A stretch of 64,000 nucleotides of DNA, from positions 3,257,001-3,321,000 of the forward strand of contig CM065181.1 in NCBI GenBank assembly GCA_033026295.1. Reading direction: 5' to 3'. Below the pieces are notes generated by a model, which saw nothing but the letters and a program-made list of their open reading frames with translations, did not search any database and had not been told where the DNA came from. Made by a program: the position numbers and the translations under genes. Position 1 is the first letter of the stretch. Each line of letters opens with the position of its first letter. The DNA comes from Channa striata (taxonomy: Eukaryota; Chordata; Actinopteri; Anabantiformes; Channidae). Positions 35,846-48,870 of this stretch are shown piece after piece.

Positions 35846-38800
35846 TGTTCCACTCAACTACTCACCTGTTGCTCATTTCCTGCTGGTCGGCCTTCCCGTG
35901 TTTTTTTGCCGGATTGTTACCCTTTAATCTTGCCATCTTGATACCTGTTTTTACTGCCTGTTTTCTGGGTCTGTACCATGGACTTCTTTTGTAGTTTTGC
36001 TTTTCCGACGTCACATCCTCTAATCTCAACCTGGTGTATTCACATAAACTTTTTCTTTTAAACAGTCCACCGATACGCTGTAACTGCTCGGTGTTTTACA
36101 GGAAAAAGTTTACTGCAGAGATTTTGATTTGGCAAAATCAGATTAACTGTTGGCACTAATGGCTGTTTTGTTTAAGTATTCCAGTAACCCATCCAAAGTA
36201 GCCAGCCTGAATAATAGCAGAGCTCCATTTTTACAGCCCTACAGTGAGCGCAGCCATTATTCATGTTAATAAGTACACCTGTGTTTTGTCTACTGGGAAA
36301 GAGGTTTATGTGCACTACTTATTTATGATTTCTTCCGTCATTTATCTCAGGTAAATTGAACACATCACATCCTTTGTCTGTTCGTGAAGTATATACACTG
36401 ATCAACCACAGCGTTAAATCCTTCAGCTGGTGGTTTGTGCAATGCAGCTTGTAGCTGCAGACTGGTGACGCTGTCTACCACCGCATGTTGTGGTGATTTG
36501 TGTGATGTATTCAGGTGTGTTTGCAGAGGGACGCAATGCCCTTGATGAAGGAACCTTTTCATCATGGGTGCGTTTAACTCTAACTTGTCTCTTTTTAATG
36601 ACAATATATCTCTGACGAGCAAACAAGCCAACTCTGAGGTTCTCAAACTTGTTGAATTTGTCCTCTATTAATGGGCAGAGCTGCCAAACACATCAGTCCC
36701 TGACAAGGGTAAAGTCAATCCTCCCCCACAGAACACAGCCAACAAAAAGGCAATGTCAAACTAAATAATGAAGGACAGCGAAATGGACATTCATACTAAA
36801 TGTTAGACTGGCGTTATAGATGCTGCCTACAACACACACAGGATGGAGCGAAGAGGGCACACACAGGACATGAGACCATCTTAAGATTAGAACACAGCAT
36901 CCAACATGTTACAAATACATAGGCTCCGTCACTTTCAGACATTCACAGCTGATGTCTCTCCTATACAATCTGACCACAAATTGCCAGCACAGTACATTAC
37001 CCCTGACCAACACTGGAACTACTGCTCAAACCAGAGCTTATTTGACCTGGAGTCTTTTCACCAGCCATTTATTTTTGAGCCAAGGTGAGAAAAGTGAAGA
37101 TGTGGATGAAGCAATGACCATGAAAAATAAAAGGTGAGAAACACTGCCGTTTTATCTCAGACTCATCTTAAAATATCTAACTGTGTTTGTGATCACTCTC
37201 TGCTGCCACTGTCACTGTCTGAAAACCCCTACTGCATGGTATGGTAAGATTAAAGCACCTTACTTCACATACACAATCACAATGCATGTGGTACATATAT
37301 AGTTTTAATGCTGCACAATATTTGTATGTTAGCAATGGTTCCGCGGACTTTGAGTAATGTGAGCAGTAATGCCCACAGTGATCAATCCACATTGATTTTC
37401 TTCCCATCTTTGCAGTTTAGCCTCCTCTTTAAACTAATTGTTTTGGTTTTCAGCTCCATGCATGTACAATTTTGGTTCAATTTCATGCCCTAAACAACCT
37501 CTTTTCCAGCAGCAGTAAGCAGCTGTTTGCTCTTAAAATGCTCTTGATAGGTGGAGCACAAAAATTCCTTAGATATAAACACCAGTGTTGTGCCATGTCT
37601 GCTGGAACTGTAAATACGTCATTGTTTTGCTAATATTGCTGTTCACCAAAAGCATATTAAAACACTGACTGCCATTAACACCAAGTAGCCAGTTAGTACT
37701 GCTTTAACATTATCACACTAGTGGGTGGTAAAAGGCTCCTAAACCTCGGAATATGTTTTCATTGCCAGACCTGGAACCATTACAGTGTTTGTAGTATTAA
37801 AAACTGTGGCTGTATAACACTGCTTGTGTACTGACTGCAGATAACTCTGCAAACTTCACTTTACTGCATTCATACAAGCCTGGGCATTTGCATTACTTTA
37901 ACCCACACACCCACACTGGTGCCTGAAAACAGGTGCCTGCACAACTGTGCTGAATGCCCAGCGCTCGCATAATTGACACCAGCATTCCTCACTTCACTCT
38001 ATAATAGCAATACAACACAACTTTATTTATCTCACTTAGGGCAAATCTTTGTAGCAGCTTAACACACATACACACACCCAAACACAGGCACACACACAAA
38101 CTGTTAATAACAATAATTAAAAGAAAATATTGGAGAACGTGGTTTATCTAAAAGGAGTTTAGTGAAGAGAATTCAATAGGAACAAGTGACCAAGACTAAC
38201 AACTTTTTCTTAATACATGTTAAAATCAAGCAACAATTTGAATGGATGAACAAGGTACAGTAGGGGAACTGTGGATTTCAGGTTTATTAAAATATAATCT
38301 ACATAAAGGTTCCTGTGGTTTAGAGGGAAAAATATTCCAGTACAGTTGTTGTATCATATGGCTGATTAAAATGATGCCACATTAACATGACAAAGAGGTT
38401 GTATTCATACCTAAATAGCAGATCCTAAGCCAGATTATGCAGCAGTAAAAAAACAAAGCAGCGGCCAGCTGCATCACTGCCCCTATGAATTATGATACAG
38501 CCAAGACCTTAAGCTGACCTGTGACTTATATCAACTGAGTTGCTTGTATACAGAACATATTGTGGATAATAAAACCAACAATAAAGGCCTGACTCATGCA
38601 CGGCATAGCAAAAAGTGCCAGTGCAGCAGGTAGGCATCCGCTTGCCCGAAAGCTTCCTCTGCAAGCCTTCATTTACCTTTCGCCTCATATTAAATCACTC
38701 CCCATGTAAAATAAACCAACTGCAGCAGCAGACTTTTGTTAGTTTGACCTCTTCGGCATTCAACAGAAAAGGCAGCAACAAACACAGAGTACAATCTCTG

Positions 38801-41800
38801 CGCTGCACCAATCTGGGATATATTGCACAATATCTCCTTTTTATTAGTTAGGTATTTTAGGCTAATATAGAAATAATGGCATTAAAGAGCAAATTCCTAG
38901 CTTCCTAGGCTGTAGTTTGGGGAGACATGTACATGTAGGTCATTAAACTTCTCGCTGCCTTGCAATTTGTTTAAAATATTTTCTAAATGTGTATTGAAAG
39001 CTTCGATGATGAGGGTTTTATCTGGGGTTCTTCGGTTTATATTTTGGGACTTGGTTGCTCATACTGTGCTCTACTCCTCCAGAAAGCTGAGAAACTCCTC
39101 AAAATGTCATCATCTGGGGGAGGTTTTATTCTTGATGCAGAGATGTTTAAAAATAGTGATGATATGGGGTTTAATATCATTCATATACATGTGCACCTCA
39201 AACGTAAACTATAAAAAAAAACAACAACAAAAAAAAAGTCCCTCTTTAATTTTTGTGATCAACAACTGTGAGAGCAGGAGCTAAAATTAGATTTTACTTG
39301 ATAGCATGTTTTTTTAACAACAACTTCCCATACTTTCCCATTGAACTGAGTCTGAGTCCCCATCGCCAAATATAGACACATTAAAGAAAATGTGTAGTAA
39401 TTATTAAAACATGGGGGTATTTGCAACAAACAGCCTTTCAAAGAGGAAGCTTGGTAGCCTCCTTGATGAGTAAGGTTTTGAGCACTTGAGCACACAATTG
39501 TACTTTCAAAACAATAACTGGGCAAATTGAGGTGGAGTGTAGCAAAGAATAGCAGAGCAGGAAGTGAGAGGGCTGGTTGGAGCAGAGCATTGATTCTGAG
39601 TCTCATACTGCCACTGGTTTAAGTTGCATTTTTAACCAAGGAAACTGCCAAATTAGAGCTTGTGTCTTAGACTTTTCATAAATGGCTTTTCTTAGACAAT
39701 AGTTGAGAAATTACTGCAGTATTATAATTGTTAGAGTTTATTGACACAAAATGTGAAAACCGTTCAAATGTCAGTTCAGCTGTAATGCTGATATGAATTT
39801 TAGACTAATTAAAATAAGGTGTTTCAAATGTGGAGTGATGCACATGATTAATTTCTAATTCTACTGATGATGATCACCAGATGCAGCTTTGAGCTTACCA
39901 ATTTTATAGCTTCCAGCATCCAATATCGGTGCTGACAAAGATGACATGACATACAGCAAAATTCATGCAGGCAAATTAACTGCTTGTTTAACGTGTAATT
40001 TAAACGCTTTAAAAGCGAGCCGTTAACGTAAGCGCAGAGGGTTATTAGATTTGAAGGGCATGTGGACCACAGCAACGTCAATATATCAACCTCTCTCGAT
40101 AGTTTAAAAATTGACTTTGAATTATTACAACCTGGCAAGTGAAGCAAGCTCACAATATGCCCCCCACAACTAACATCCTCCATGAAATAAATATCTCCCA
40201 GACACAAGCTGAAAGCCCTGAAGCTACAAAATCAATATTTCATAGGCAGGAGGTGATAAAGAGTCTTGATCCAGGTCTTCCCGTCTTAGAAGCAGCCAGT
40301 AGTCCAGTAGGAAGCAGCAGGATGGCCCAATGCCATCTGACACCTCAGCCAATTGGATTTGAGCCACTGCACAAATTTAACAGGTATCAGAAAGAGTAGG
40401 CCACACTTCATCTTGCACCGCATTGGTCAGTTTGGAAATAAATCCTACGTGGCCATAGCACCAACTCTGAGCCTGCAAAAACTAAGGGGAACAATTATAT
40501 TAATGCTTGTCATCTCATTTTTTGCTGTTATTCTTTCTTTTTATGCATTAAAAAAACTGCCATTTATTAGTGATTGATACCAATAAACTCCAACAAAGCT
40601 GCCATCGTTGTACTTTATTGAACGGATTACCATCTGTGCAAATAAGGTTCCAGGTTATCTGTGTGATCAGTTATTGGTAATTACTTACATTAGTTTACAC
40701 AAAATATTAACCTAAAATCCTTCATGTTTTAGCCAATTTTGAGGCTCCATCTTGTACCGGAACCTGTTTTAAAACTTTTTGGCAACTTTATTAGTCCTGT
40801 TGGTGTTACCATAGTGTTTGCACCAGTGATATTCATCCTTTTTTGCTTGCTGGGCATCTGAATTAATGAGTATTGACTTTTTAACCACTCAGGATAAAGG
40901 GTATGTTACCAGCACCTCATGTTCCCAATTAATCACCTTGTCACTGGGTTAACGTAAATGTTTGCAGATATTACAGTAAAACTTTATGTACTAATGTTTA
41001 AGACAAAATAAAATAGTGGAAGCCACAAAAACCTGCAACACTGTCTAATGTTAAGATGAAATATAATTTTATTTAGTGTCTTTTCTAGTTATGTTATGAA
41101 TTTCGTTCAGGCAATTAATGCCTAATATTTACAGAGTACATTCACAGTTTTTATTGAGAGGAGGAGGAAGTGGTCATTAGGGACCGGCAACACATTTTTT
41201 CCAAAGATTGTGTGGAGCTGGATGTTCAACCAAACTGTGAGTTTCATCCTGTCACATACGTCCAATTAATTAGAGTAAGTTTTTTTTAGGAATGTGAATA
41301 TATTGATTATTATACAAAGAAAAAAGGCAATAGTCAGAAGAAACATTTGTTTGTGCATTAGAAAGATTTTTGGGGCTACAGGAGATGACATGAAAGCTGC
41401 AGGGTACTACCAAGGTTCTAGCCCAAACCTAAATAGAAAACTTTATCTAAATAAATAAAGGAAAAATCGAAATTGGTACTTACAGGATTAACAATACATA
41501 TACTCTTTTTCCAACATGAGAACTTTTCCCAGAGGCCAGGAACCTTTTGAGGAACATACATGTATTTGTTTTGTGTTTCTTATGTGTTTGCTGTGTAGGA
41601 CAAAGCGAGCAACTGTAATGCTTTTAATACGAGTCTGGGCTAATGTCATTGATCCGTCCAGGGCTTTGGCCCAGCTGTGCAAAGAAGAATCACATGTCCT
41701 CTAGGATTTTTACCACAGGAAAGGTTAGTGGAGTTTAGTTCCACTCCGGTGGAAGCACACCTATACTGTACCTTTGCATTTGAAAACCATTTGATTGCAA

Positions 41801-42299
41801 ATCATTGCAAATTCCAACAAACAAACAAAAAAACAAAAAGACAGAAACCAGGACTTGAAAATAAACAGAAATATAAATGAAAACATGTTTTGAATATTTT
41901 AAAAACATATCTGCTTAACAAATGTGAATTAAAACATAGCCCAGGGCCAAGGTCAGAGGTGAGGATCAGCTGCACAACCCACTGCTGGTCCAGGGGCCTC
42001 AATGGTCAGCTTTGCTACAGGCTTTCTTCTGTGGCTCTGTGTTAAATACTAAAAGAGACAGAGAGCACAGCCACTTCTTCATGGTATTAATAAAAAAATA
42101 TTATAATAAACTGTCATCAAGCATGGACCCTCATTCTGCAGCCTTTGGCAAGGTGTTACTCCCTGACTACCTCTGCAGAAATGAGTCAGAATTCATCTGG
42201 CGGTGTTTAGCATAATAATAGAGAGCAACAGCTAAGCAGAAACGAGTGTGTTTGGAAGCCAAAAACGCACTTAAAGGGAAAAACGTCCCCTCTAATGTG
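35846..42299. other. intergenic sequence upstream of the second promoter
   Basis: AT-rich. Apart from the lone Tc1-type end at 36394-36420, no repeat was assigned. Frames of up to 119 codons on the minus strand (39259-40207) look like chance frames in AT-rich sequence. Confidence 0.4.
36394..36420 (+). repeat. solo Tc1-type left inverted repeat
   Basis: TACACTGATCAACCACAGCG matches the left inverted repeat of the Tc1 family seen at 14834 and 30317. No transposase text follows. Confidence 0.5.
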
Positions 42300-42442
42300 A
42301 CAGAGCGGTGACCTCCAGTTTGCATAATCATCCGCGGATCCACGTCGCCTGCGGGAACGTCGGAGCGGCAGAGGCGCCTCCTCTCCACATGGTGGCGCCG
42401 CAGACCCGCATTGCTGCGTCCCGTTGCTCTCCTGACAGTGCC

Positions 42443-42466
42443 AAAAAAAAAAAAAAGAAGAAGAAG
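42443..42466. repeat. poly-A / (GAA)n simple repeat in the 5' region
   Basis: Fourteen A residues run into GAAGAAGAAG just upstream of the ptpru-like exon. Confidence 0.9.
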
Positions 42467-42738
42467 CAAAGAGAAAAAGTAGTGGAGCCGTTAGAAGAAG
42501 AGGAGGAGGAGGGGGGGGGCGTTTTTGAACGAGTTTAGCTCCAGATCAGATGCTCCCTGTGCGGGCTGCGGGAGGAACGAGCAGGCGCACGCTTCTTCAG
42601 GGGGGATCCGCCGATGAATGGAGCTGAGCGCACAACTTCTCTCCAGTCCTCCCGCCTCAGCCGCTGCCGCCGGACTTTTCTCCAGGATTTGTCTTCTTCT
42701 TGTGACAAAACGAGCTGGACTTTACTTCCTCTGCCAAC

Positions 42739-42808
42739 ATGTTCTCAGCAGCTTTGCTACTGATGCTGGCCGTCAGGATCTACGCCGACAGTATGGAAGG
42801 ACCAACAG
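42739..42808 (+). CDS. ptpru: first coding exon, probable receptor-type tyrosine phosphatase U
   Basis: Encodes MFSAALLLMLAVRIYADSME then GPT and one base, followed by donor CAG|GTAAAC. Residues 1-16 form a classic signal peptide with likely cleavage after YA. A stop in the same frame at 42703-42705 and A at -3 support this ATG. The exon ends in phase 1 with G as the first base of a likely glycine codon, as expected where human PTPRU reads PAAG followed by CTFEE in exon 2. Human PTPRU lies near GMEB1 on 1p35.3 and type IIB phosphatases have very long first introns, which fits the absence of exon 2 in the remaining 21 kb. The sequence alone is too short to be decisive. Another signal-peptide gene from the same region, for example sdc3, is the main alternative. 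Confidence 0.55.
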
Positions 42809-45179
42809 GTAAACGGACACGGGAGCGGGGGGACATGAACGTGCTGTGGGCGCTGTGGTAAAGTTGACTCGCAGCTCGAAAGTGTCGCTTCAGCCGCAGT
42901 TCACACGTGTGTCACAGTCAAGTTCGCGTTTTGCTTTTTTTTTTTTTCCCAACTTCAAAGTTGACCGAGCGTGTGCACCGAGCTGCGGAAATCCGAGTCC
43001 GGCTCCAGTCAGTGGCGCGAACTTTGTCCTTTAATGTGCCAACAGCGGAACGTTCCACGGGGGCATGAAATCTGGAATGTCTGCGTCCTGTGAGCGTAAT
43101 CACAGCATCAGTTCATCAGTGATGTGTAGCTCCTCTCCACATCCGATCCGCAAAGTTAAAAACAGGCTTGGGATTGAACTGTCTCTCTCCGTGTGTCTCT
43201 AAATCTGCCAAGTGCATTCAGCATCATGATGCCTGCTGTCATGTTTTTATTGTTCAGGCTTCAGTGGGTGGCAAAACAATTCTCTACGCCAGTGTGTCAT
43301 CCCACAACATGTACATTTAAATGTAAATCTCAGTGATTAATTTATCCCTCATTGGATTATGCTATTGCTGATGTATATGAACTGGGCTGCTCACTTGCCA
43401 GCATGTTAACACTATTGATGGAGCAGTTTGCATAATTATGCTGCTGATTCAGGGGATAATTTGGTCGACTGGTTCCGTTTGCAGCTTTCTGGGATGATCA
43501 TTTTGGGGAGAACCAATCGAGAAGAGGCGTGTGTTTTCTGCTGCTACACAGCAATACAGTGGAGATGAATTAGTCAGTGCTGTGCCCCAAATAACAGCCC
43601 TGGCAGCTGAGCCAGTCTTTTGTGTGTATCAGTCAAAGTTTGATAGACAGAATCGGATGCTTTAGAAGTGTTCTCGGAGAAGAAAACTGCAATTTTAAGC
43701 TGTAATACCTGAAACCCGCAGAGTCGATCTGAGACAGGAGTTCAAAACATTTTCCCTTTGCCTGTGGCAGGTTTAGCATCTGAATGGCTCAAGCAGCGTT
43801 TGGAAGCTTTTCTAAAGGCCTCCGAACCTCGTCTTCTGAGGAATGCTGTGGAATATGGTTGAACACATGCCTCGGGTCACACCCTGTCAAGTTTGCCTCA
43901 AGTAAAAGTGCCAGTTGGCTTTAGCTCACGAATGCTTTGCAACTGGTGTGAGCAGCTGTAGACGCGATATAAATACTCTGGTATCACTTACACTGCTACC
44001 AGAGGCAGTTGCGGAACGTTCCCTGCTCTCCAGGATCAAGTTGGTTTTGTGGACAAGATTAACTGTAACAAGTCAACTGTATTATTGGTTTAGACAGAAC
44101 ACAGAAGACTGGCTCTTCACCAGCTGGCATTAATTCCGTTTATTTGGTGGAAATAGTTTGTGGAACACTTGTGGGACCTGACGTCCACACAGAGGGAACA
44201 GGTTAGGGTAGAGCAGCTTCGAACCGCTTATGCTGTCAGCTGTCTGGTATTGACACTGAAATGTAACTGAAAAAGTTTCTAATCTTGATCTTGTTGAAAT
44301 ATTATTTGATCCTATGTTTCGAGAAACAAATCAGCTGTTGCGTACTTCATTTTCATTATCACCAAGTCTGTTTATAATTTTGATTAATTAAATAGTTTTT
44401 GTATTAGGGTAAAATGCTTATTGCAGTTTTCCAAAGCTCAAGGTGAAGCCTTCAAATATTTTGTCCAGCCAACAGTCTGAAAGATATCCTTTTACTCACA
44501 GAGGACCAGTGAAACCAGAAAATATTCACATTTGTGAATATGAAGCTATAGATTTGTAATGTTTTTATTGAAAATTTAAATTTGTCCAAATACATTTCCA
44601 AGCAATGTTTTTTTTTAAATTAAAAATTCAAATTTCCAAGCACTTTTCTCCCTTATAGCAGTGAGTGAACAGGAAATGGGGGGGTAATATAGAAACGATG
44701 TTTGCCGACTTAACCCTTGCTACACTAGTGCATCTCAAAAGCTGCTTTTTCAGGGGGTTGGCAGGTGCATGCTAAGATAAACCGTGGGTGTGTTTGTGTT
44801 GGCACCTTGTGAGTGTTGCACTTCAGAATCTGATCAAGCTTCATTTCCCACTGTTTGATACTAGATGTTACTCAGTGGTGCAGACGGTGAAGTACAGATG
44901 TTTTTTTAGTGTCTGATTACAAATGATCAGAGGAAGAGAGAACAGGAGAAGATTTGTCCATGTCACATGACAGGAACTATAGGTACGGGAGGTGCAAACA
45001 AGTTGCGTCATTTAGCCTTATTATTAATTCTCAAAAAAAAGAGAACATGCAGAACATGCTCCCTTTGTTGTTCCACTGTGTTTAAGCAAACGTTCCACTA
45101 TCAAAGAGGAATGCCAGCGTGTGGCTGCACTTCAGGGTCTCTTACCTCAACTCAATAGTTTCACCTGCAGTATGTGTGA
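42809..45179 (+). other. first intron of the ptpru-like gene, proximal part
   Basis: Begins CpG-rich and becomes AT-rich. No further exon or repeat family was recognised. Confidence 0.45.
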
Positions 45180-45615
45180 TTGCTGAAGTGAAACCTGGCG
45201 TGTTGTTCAAGTGCACCCAGCCCCTGTTAGCGAAGGCTCAGAGGACTCCGAGCAAGAAGGTAATTTAATCACAAAACGAAGCCACGTGAGCAAATCCCGA
45301 CACTGAGCGGAGCTGACGCGCAGCTCTAACCGCTCACAAGAGGTCCGAAGGAGGTTAGCTCGAGCATACCACACTGAAATGGGCGCTGACACAAGGAGGT
45401 GGGCTTTCATTGGGTGCTGGGGGGGTGTAGAGAAGGTCCTTGGTGTGTAACGGTGTGGATCTGGCATGGTACTAATCCGACGGAAAATAGCCCGACACAC
45501 ACAGAGCTCTCCTGGGGCAAACGCGGAGGCTGTAAATGAGGAAAATAGAGCGTACGCGCACACAAAAGGCAATGATGAAATGTGGTTGTTCTGGAGGAAA
45601 TAACACAAGATTCTT
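45180..45615. promoter_or_regulatory. isolated CpG cluster inside the first intron
   Basis: About 430 bases with many CpGs (GACGCGCAG, ATCCGACGG, GCGTACGCGCAC) in an otherwise CpG-poor intron. A 133-codon minus-strand frame covers it but resembles nothing known. It may be an alternative promoter, a regulatory island or a young repeat. Confidence 0.35.
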
Positions 45616-45840
45616 TAATAGAACGGTGCACAATAGCTACAGTACACATTGTTCAAGAATACGAGCACAGTCACAGTAATTAGAGTTCATGATAATGACA
45701 AGGAGCAAAGGTTGTTTCATAACCTAGTTTATGGAGAATTCGGTCAGTGTAACCCAGTTTACATAGTTTACCTGACAGGTTTGAGCCTGCAGAAGCCCGG
45801 AAATAAACAATTCACTAAAAACTGCAGAGCTAATGGTTTG

Positions 45841-45945
45841 ATATTCACGTGTCAATGTGCCCACGAGCAAGACACTGAATCCTGTGTGTGTGTGTGTGTG
45901 TCCTTTAGGTAAAAGCATCTGGCAATGACTAAATGTACAATCCAG
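45841..45945 (+). repeat. tRNA-derived SINE tail with (TG)n
   Basis: AATGTGCCCACGAGCAAGAC and AAAGCATCTGGCAATGACTA are body and tail blocks of a teleost SINE. A TG run sits between them at 45883-45901. Confidence 0.65.
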
Positions 45946-47352
45946 CTTTAATTACAGCTTGGCTGAGGAAAAATGGACGCAATTAAGCTTGAAATGGATA
46001 AAAATCACCATTTTAAGATGATAAAGTACCTTCAGTTTTTAAATGGACTAGTTTAAATGGACTATTAAATGGTCAAGCATCAGAATCGTGGGCACTTTAA
46101 ATCAACCAAAGTAGATCTGATAGACAGCCTGGCTCAGGTGGAAATCAAAAAAAAGACTTTTCCTTCCCCGTATTCAACCACTTTGATGCCTTTTGAGGAA
46201 TTTTAATTGCCTCTGCTGTTCGTTGACATAGCACTCGTCTCTTATTGGCAGAGGGGCTGAAGAAAACTTGTAAAGAATTAAGCATTTTCTTTTAATCACT
46301 AAAGGCTATTGGAACTTCTCAGGCCTGTCAATAGCTGAGAGAATCTTGACCAGCTCCAATGCTTTTTTATGTAACTGCAGCCTGATTACTTCTCTGTATC
46401 TAAAAATGATTTCCTCTTATCACTAAGGAAGAAGTCAGGTCTGCTGTTGTGCTACTGAAGTCAATTTTCTCCATGTGATTTGAGTTGGCGAAATGCAGCG
46501 TTGCCTCCAACAGACTTTATTGTCCCTGTCTAGGCGCAACTCCAACTCCAGCTCCTGCTACAGTACATCTGTCTTTACATCTAATGCACTTCGGCCGTCA
46601 TCAGTTGTCAGCAGTGTTTGGCAGTGTCACACAGTTTCACCAAGCTGGATCGTTTTTTGTGTAACTTGTGTGGGGATTAAGATTGGACATTTTGAACTTT
46701 AATTACAGGGACTAATCTCAGTAATGTAGCATTACTTTGCTCATCGGTTTGGTCTCTGAGTCTTCAGGAGTGAATTTAAACTGTAGTTTCAGCTGTAATC
46801 ATGTGTGTCTGTTTTGGGAGTATGTGGGATTATTAAAAATATCTTGAGAAAAGCAGTAATACTTTTCAGTCATGCAGTGGCAAAATGTCTGCAGGCTACC
46901 TTGACTGTAAGTTAATGAAAATGGGTTGAATGATAGAAAAAAAAATTGTAATTGTGTTGTTTTTTTAAGAGTAAGTACATTATTCTCAATACTAACACAT
47001 TATTATTCAATATGCCTGTTTATTATCTGCACCAATGCTTTAAATTCAGCCTTCCTGACAGTGCTGAGCATCCTTAGAAACTCAGCTATGACTAGTTCCA
47101 TAAAATTGCAGCTTTACCATTTGAAAATTGCATTTGTTAAATTGCAGTATCAATTTGAAAATTAGAAGGTAGCACTAGGAAAACTACAGTCGATCTGAAG
47201 TCAGCCTGGACGGTACTGTGTAATGAAAGTACTGTAAAAAGTAACAGATTTACTTTTGATGCTGAATAATAATAAAGCAGCGTTGAGTAAAGTTAGGATT
47301 CAATAAATATTTTGTAAGAAATAATTGGACTAACTAATCAAGCAGTAGTGTA
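45946..47352 (+). other. first intron of the ptpru-like gene, nothing recognised
   Basis: AT-rich intron with no assignable exon or repeat. Confidence 0.4.
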
Positions 47353-47500
47353 CAAACCACAGGGCCAGTGGTGCGTCTCCTGGGTCCTCTAGGCTACACG
47401 TCCAAGTGTCCTTAGGCAAGATGTCGAGCCCCAGGTTGCCCTTAGTGTGTGCCACTTATTTGTAAGAGCTGTGGATAGGAGCATCTGCCAAATTACTAAT
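47353..47500 (+). repeat. tRNA-derived SINE copy
   Basis: AAGTGTCCTTAGGCAAGATG and GAGCCCCAGGTTGCCCTTAG match the 27989 copy. A tail block GGAGCATCTGCCAAATTACT follows. The tRNA-like head is degraded. Confidence 0.75.
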
Positions 47501-47564
47501 AGTTGTAATTGTTTTATGTAACCCAGTGCCAGTTGTTGAAGATTGTTCCGTTTGATTTCCAGGA

Positions 47565-47892
47565 CTTAATGCATTCAGCCAATCATTCAGCAGGCCCTGT
47601 GACTGAAGCCACCATGTTGGCGGTAGCAATTAGACCATCCTGGACCATTAGTACTTTGTGCAATATGTTTATGACTAATCTACTATTACTGCTGCTGCAG
47701 TATGCATATGCCTGTCACCACTATTCGTTGTTAATGGAGCTGACAGCACTGCCAGAACGCCTTGGCCTTGGAGAGAACCAGGACTCGCATCTCCAGGTGT
47801 TAGAAATGTGTTGTTTTTTCCCCCATCGACAACAAATCATTATTGAGCAGATGGAGGAGCGTCAGCAGGCACCGCGCTGCCTGTCAAGCTGA
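47565..47892. promoter_or_regulatory. candidate conserved intronic element
   Basis: A repeat-free patch containing homeodomain-like CAATTAG (47627-47633) and a POU-like palindrome TATGCATATG (47701-47710). It also happens to be open for 127 codons, but the translation resembles nothing known. This is inference from composition and motifs only. Confidence 0.3.
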
Positions 47893-48302
47893 TCACTAAA
47901 CATGTTTAGACAATAACATTGATTTGCTCAGTTTTAGACATCCTCACGTGTTGGTGAGCACCTACGTTGGTATTTAATTTAGATCACTTTGAAGGAAACT
48001 GCTGGGTTTGTGATTGCTGTTGCTCAATCTTCCCTCAGTGACTCATTTCATTGCTTACATGACTCTTAGTTTTATCTCAACAAGCTATGTAATGATTTCC
48101 TGAAACTCTTTATGAAAAGAGTAAAATAGTTAAGGGGAACGGATTTGGAAAGCATGAACTTATCAGCTTAGCCCTGGGGAGTTTGAGTGTTATTTCACAA
48201 ATACCAGGTGTGGATGTGGTGTGACTGGCAGCATTTAGTGTGCGTGTAGAGTTTCTTCCCTGTTAAATATTATTGTATTTTTTAATGTAAGCAATTTTAG
48301 AC

Positions 48303-48870
48303 TTTGACACCTGCAGTACGATCAAAAAAGTTAGGACAAAACAAGGCTTAAGTTACACTAACACTGGTTTGACTAGTTCCAAAATGAGCTGGTTAAGAGG
48401 TCAGGGTATCATGATACAGTAATGTGGGAGGCTGCACCTCAGTCCTTGCAGTCTTTCATTGGAGTTGCCAGTCATTTTAAAAAATTGGGTTTTTCACCAT
48501 CTACAGTTCATAATATTGTAAAAAGACTCAGGGACTCTGGGGAAATTTCAGTGCTTGAAGACCACAGCTGCATGTGTGTAACCTTTGAGCTCTAAGGCAG
48601 GAGAAGCCATCACGTTACTGTACTGAATATAGCCACATAGGTTCCGGAGTACTTTGGAAAACTGTTGTTACCTACTGTAACACAGTTCGCTACCACATCC
48701 AGAAACACACAGCCGAAACCATTACACAACGGGCATGCCATACAATAATTCTGAACAGAAACGGCACAGAATTACCTGGGCCTGAGCTCATGTTCGTGGA
48801 AATGAATTCGGTGTTCAGAAAAGTCAGAAAAGTGATGGTATGAGGGAGCATCAACAAGTGTACATTGGGA
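48303..48870 (+). mobile_element. degenerate Tc1/mariner relic in intron 1
   Basis: The left text AAAAAAGTTAGGACAAAAC and the block CCATCTACAGTTCATAATAT followed by TGTAAAAAGACTCAGGGACT match the helix-turn-helix region of a widespread fish Tc1-like element. The middle continues to CCTGGGCCTGAGCTCATG (the WARAH block). The catalytic region is largely gone and the frame is broken. Confidence 0.75.

Larger units (their letters stand above)
42300..43110 (+). promoter_or_regulatory. ptpru: CpG-rich promoter and 5' UTR of the ptpru-like gene
   Basis: Dense CpGs, GC-rich text and simple purine runs surround the signal-peptide exon: a 14-base poly-A with GAA repeats at 42443-42466 and a GGA/poly-G run near 42500-42520. 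No TATA box was identified. The 5' UTR probably covers some or all of 42350-42738. Confidence 0.6.

Noticed and set aside
39259..40207. Two minus-strand frames of 115 and 119 codons
   Set aside because: They overlap other frames, resemble nothing known and have neither promoter nor splice context; chance frames are expected in this much sequence.
42308..42538. 76-codon frame ahead of the ptpru-like exon
   Set aside because: Its second half is simple-sequence Lys and Glu runs from the poly-A/GAA and GGA repeats; it is best seen as 5' region.
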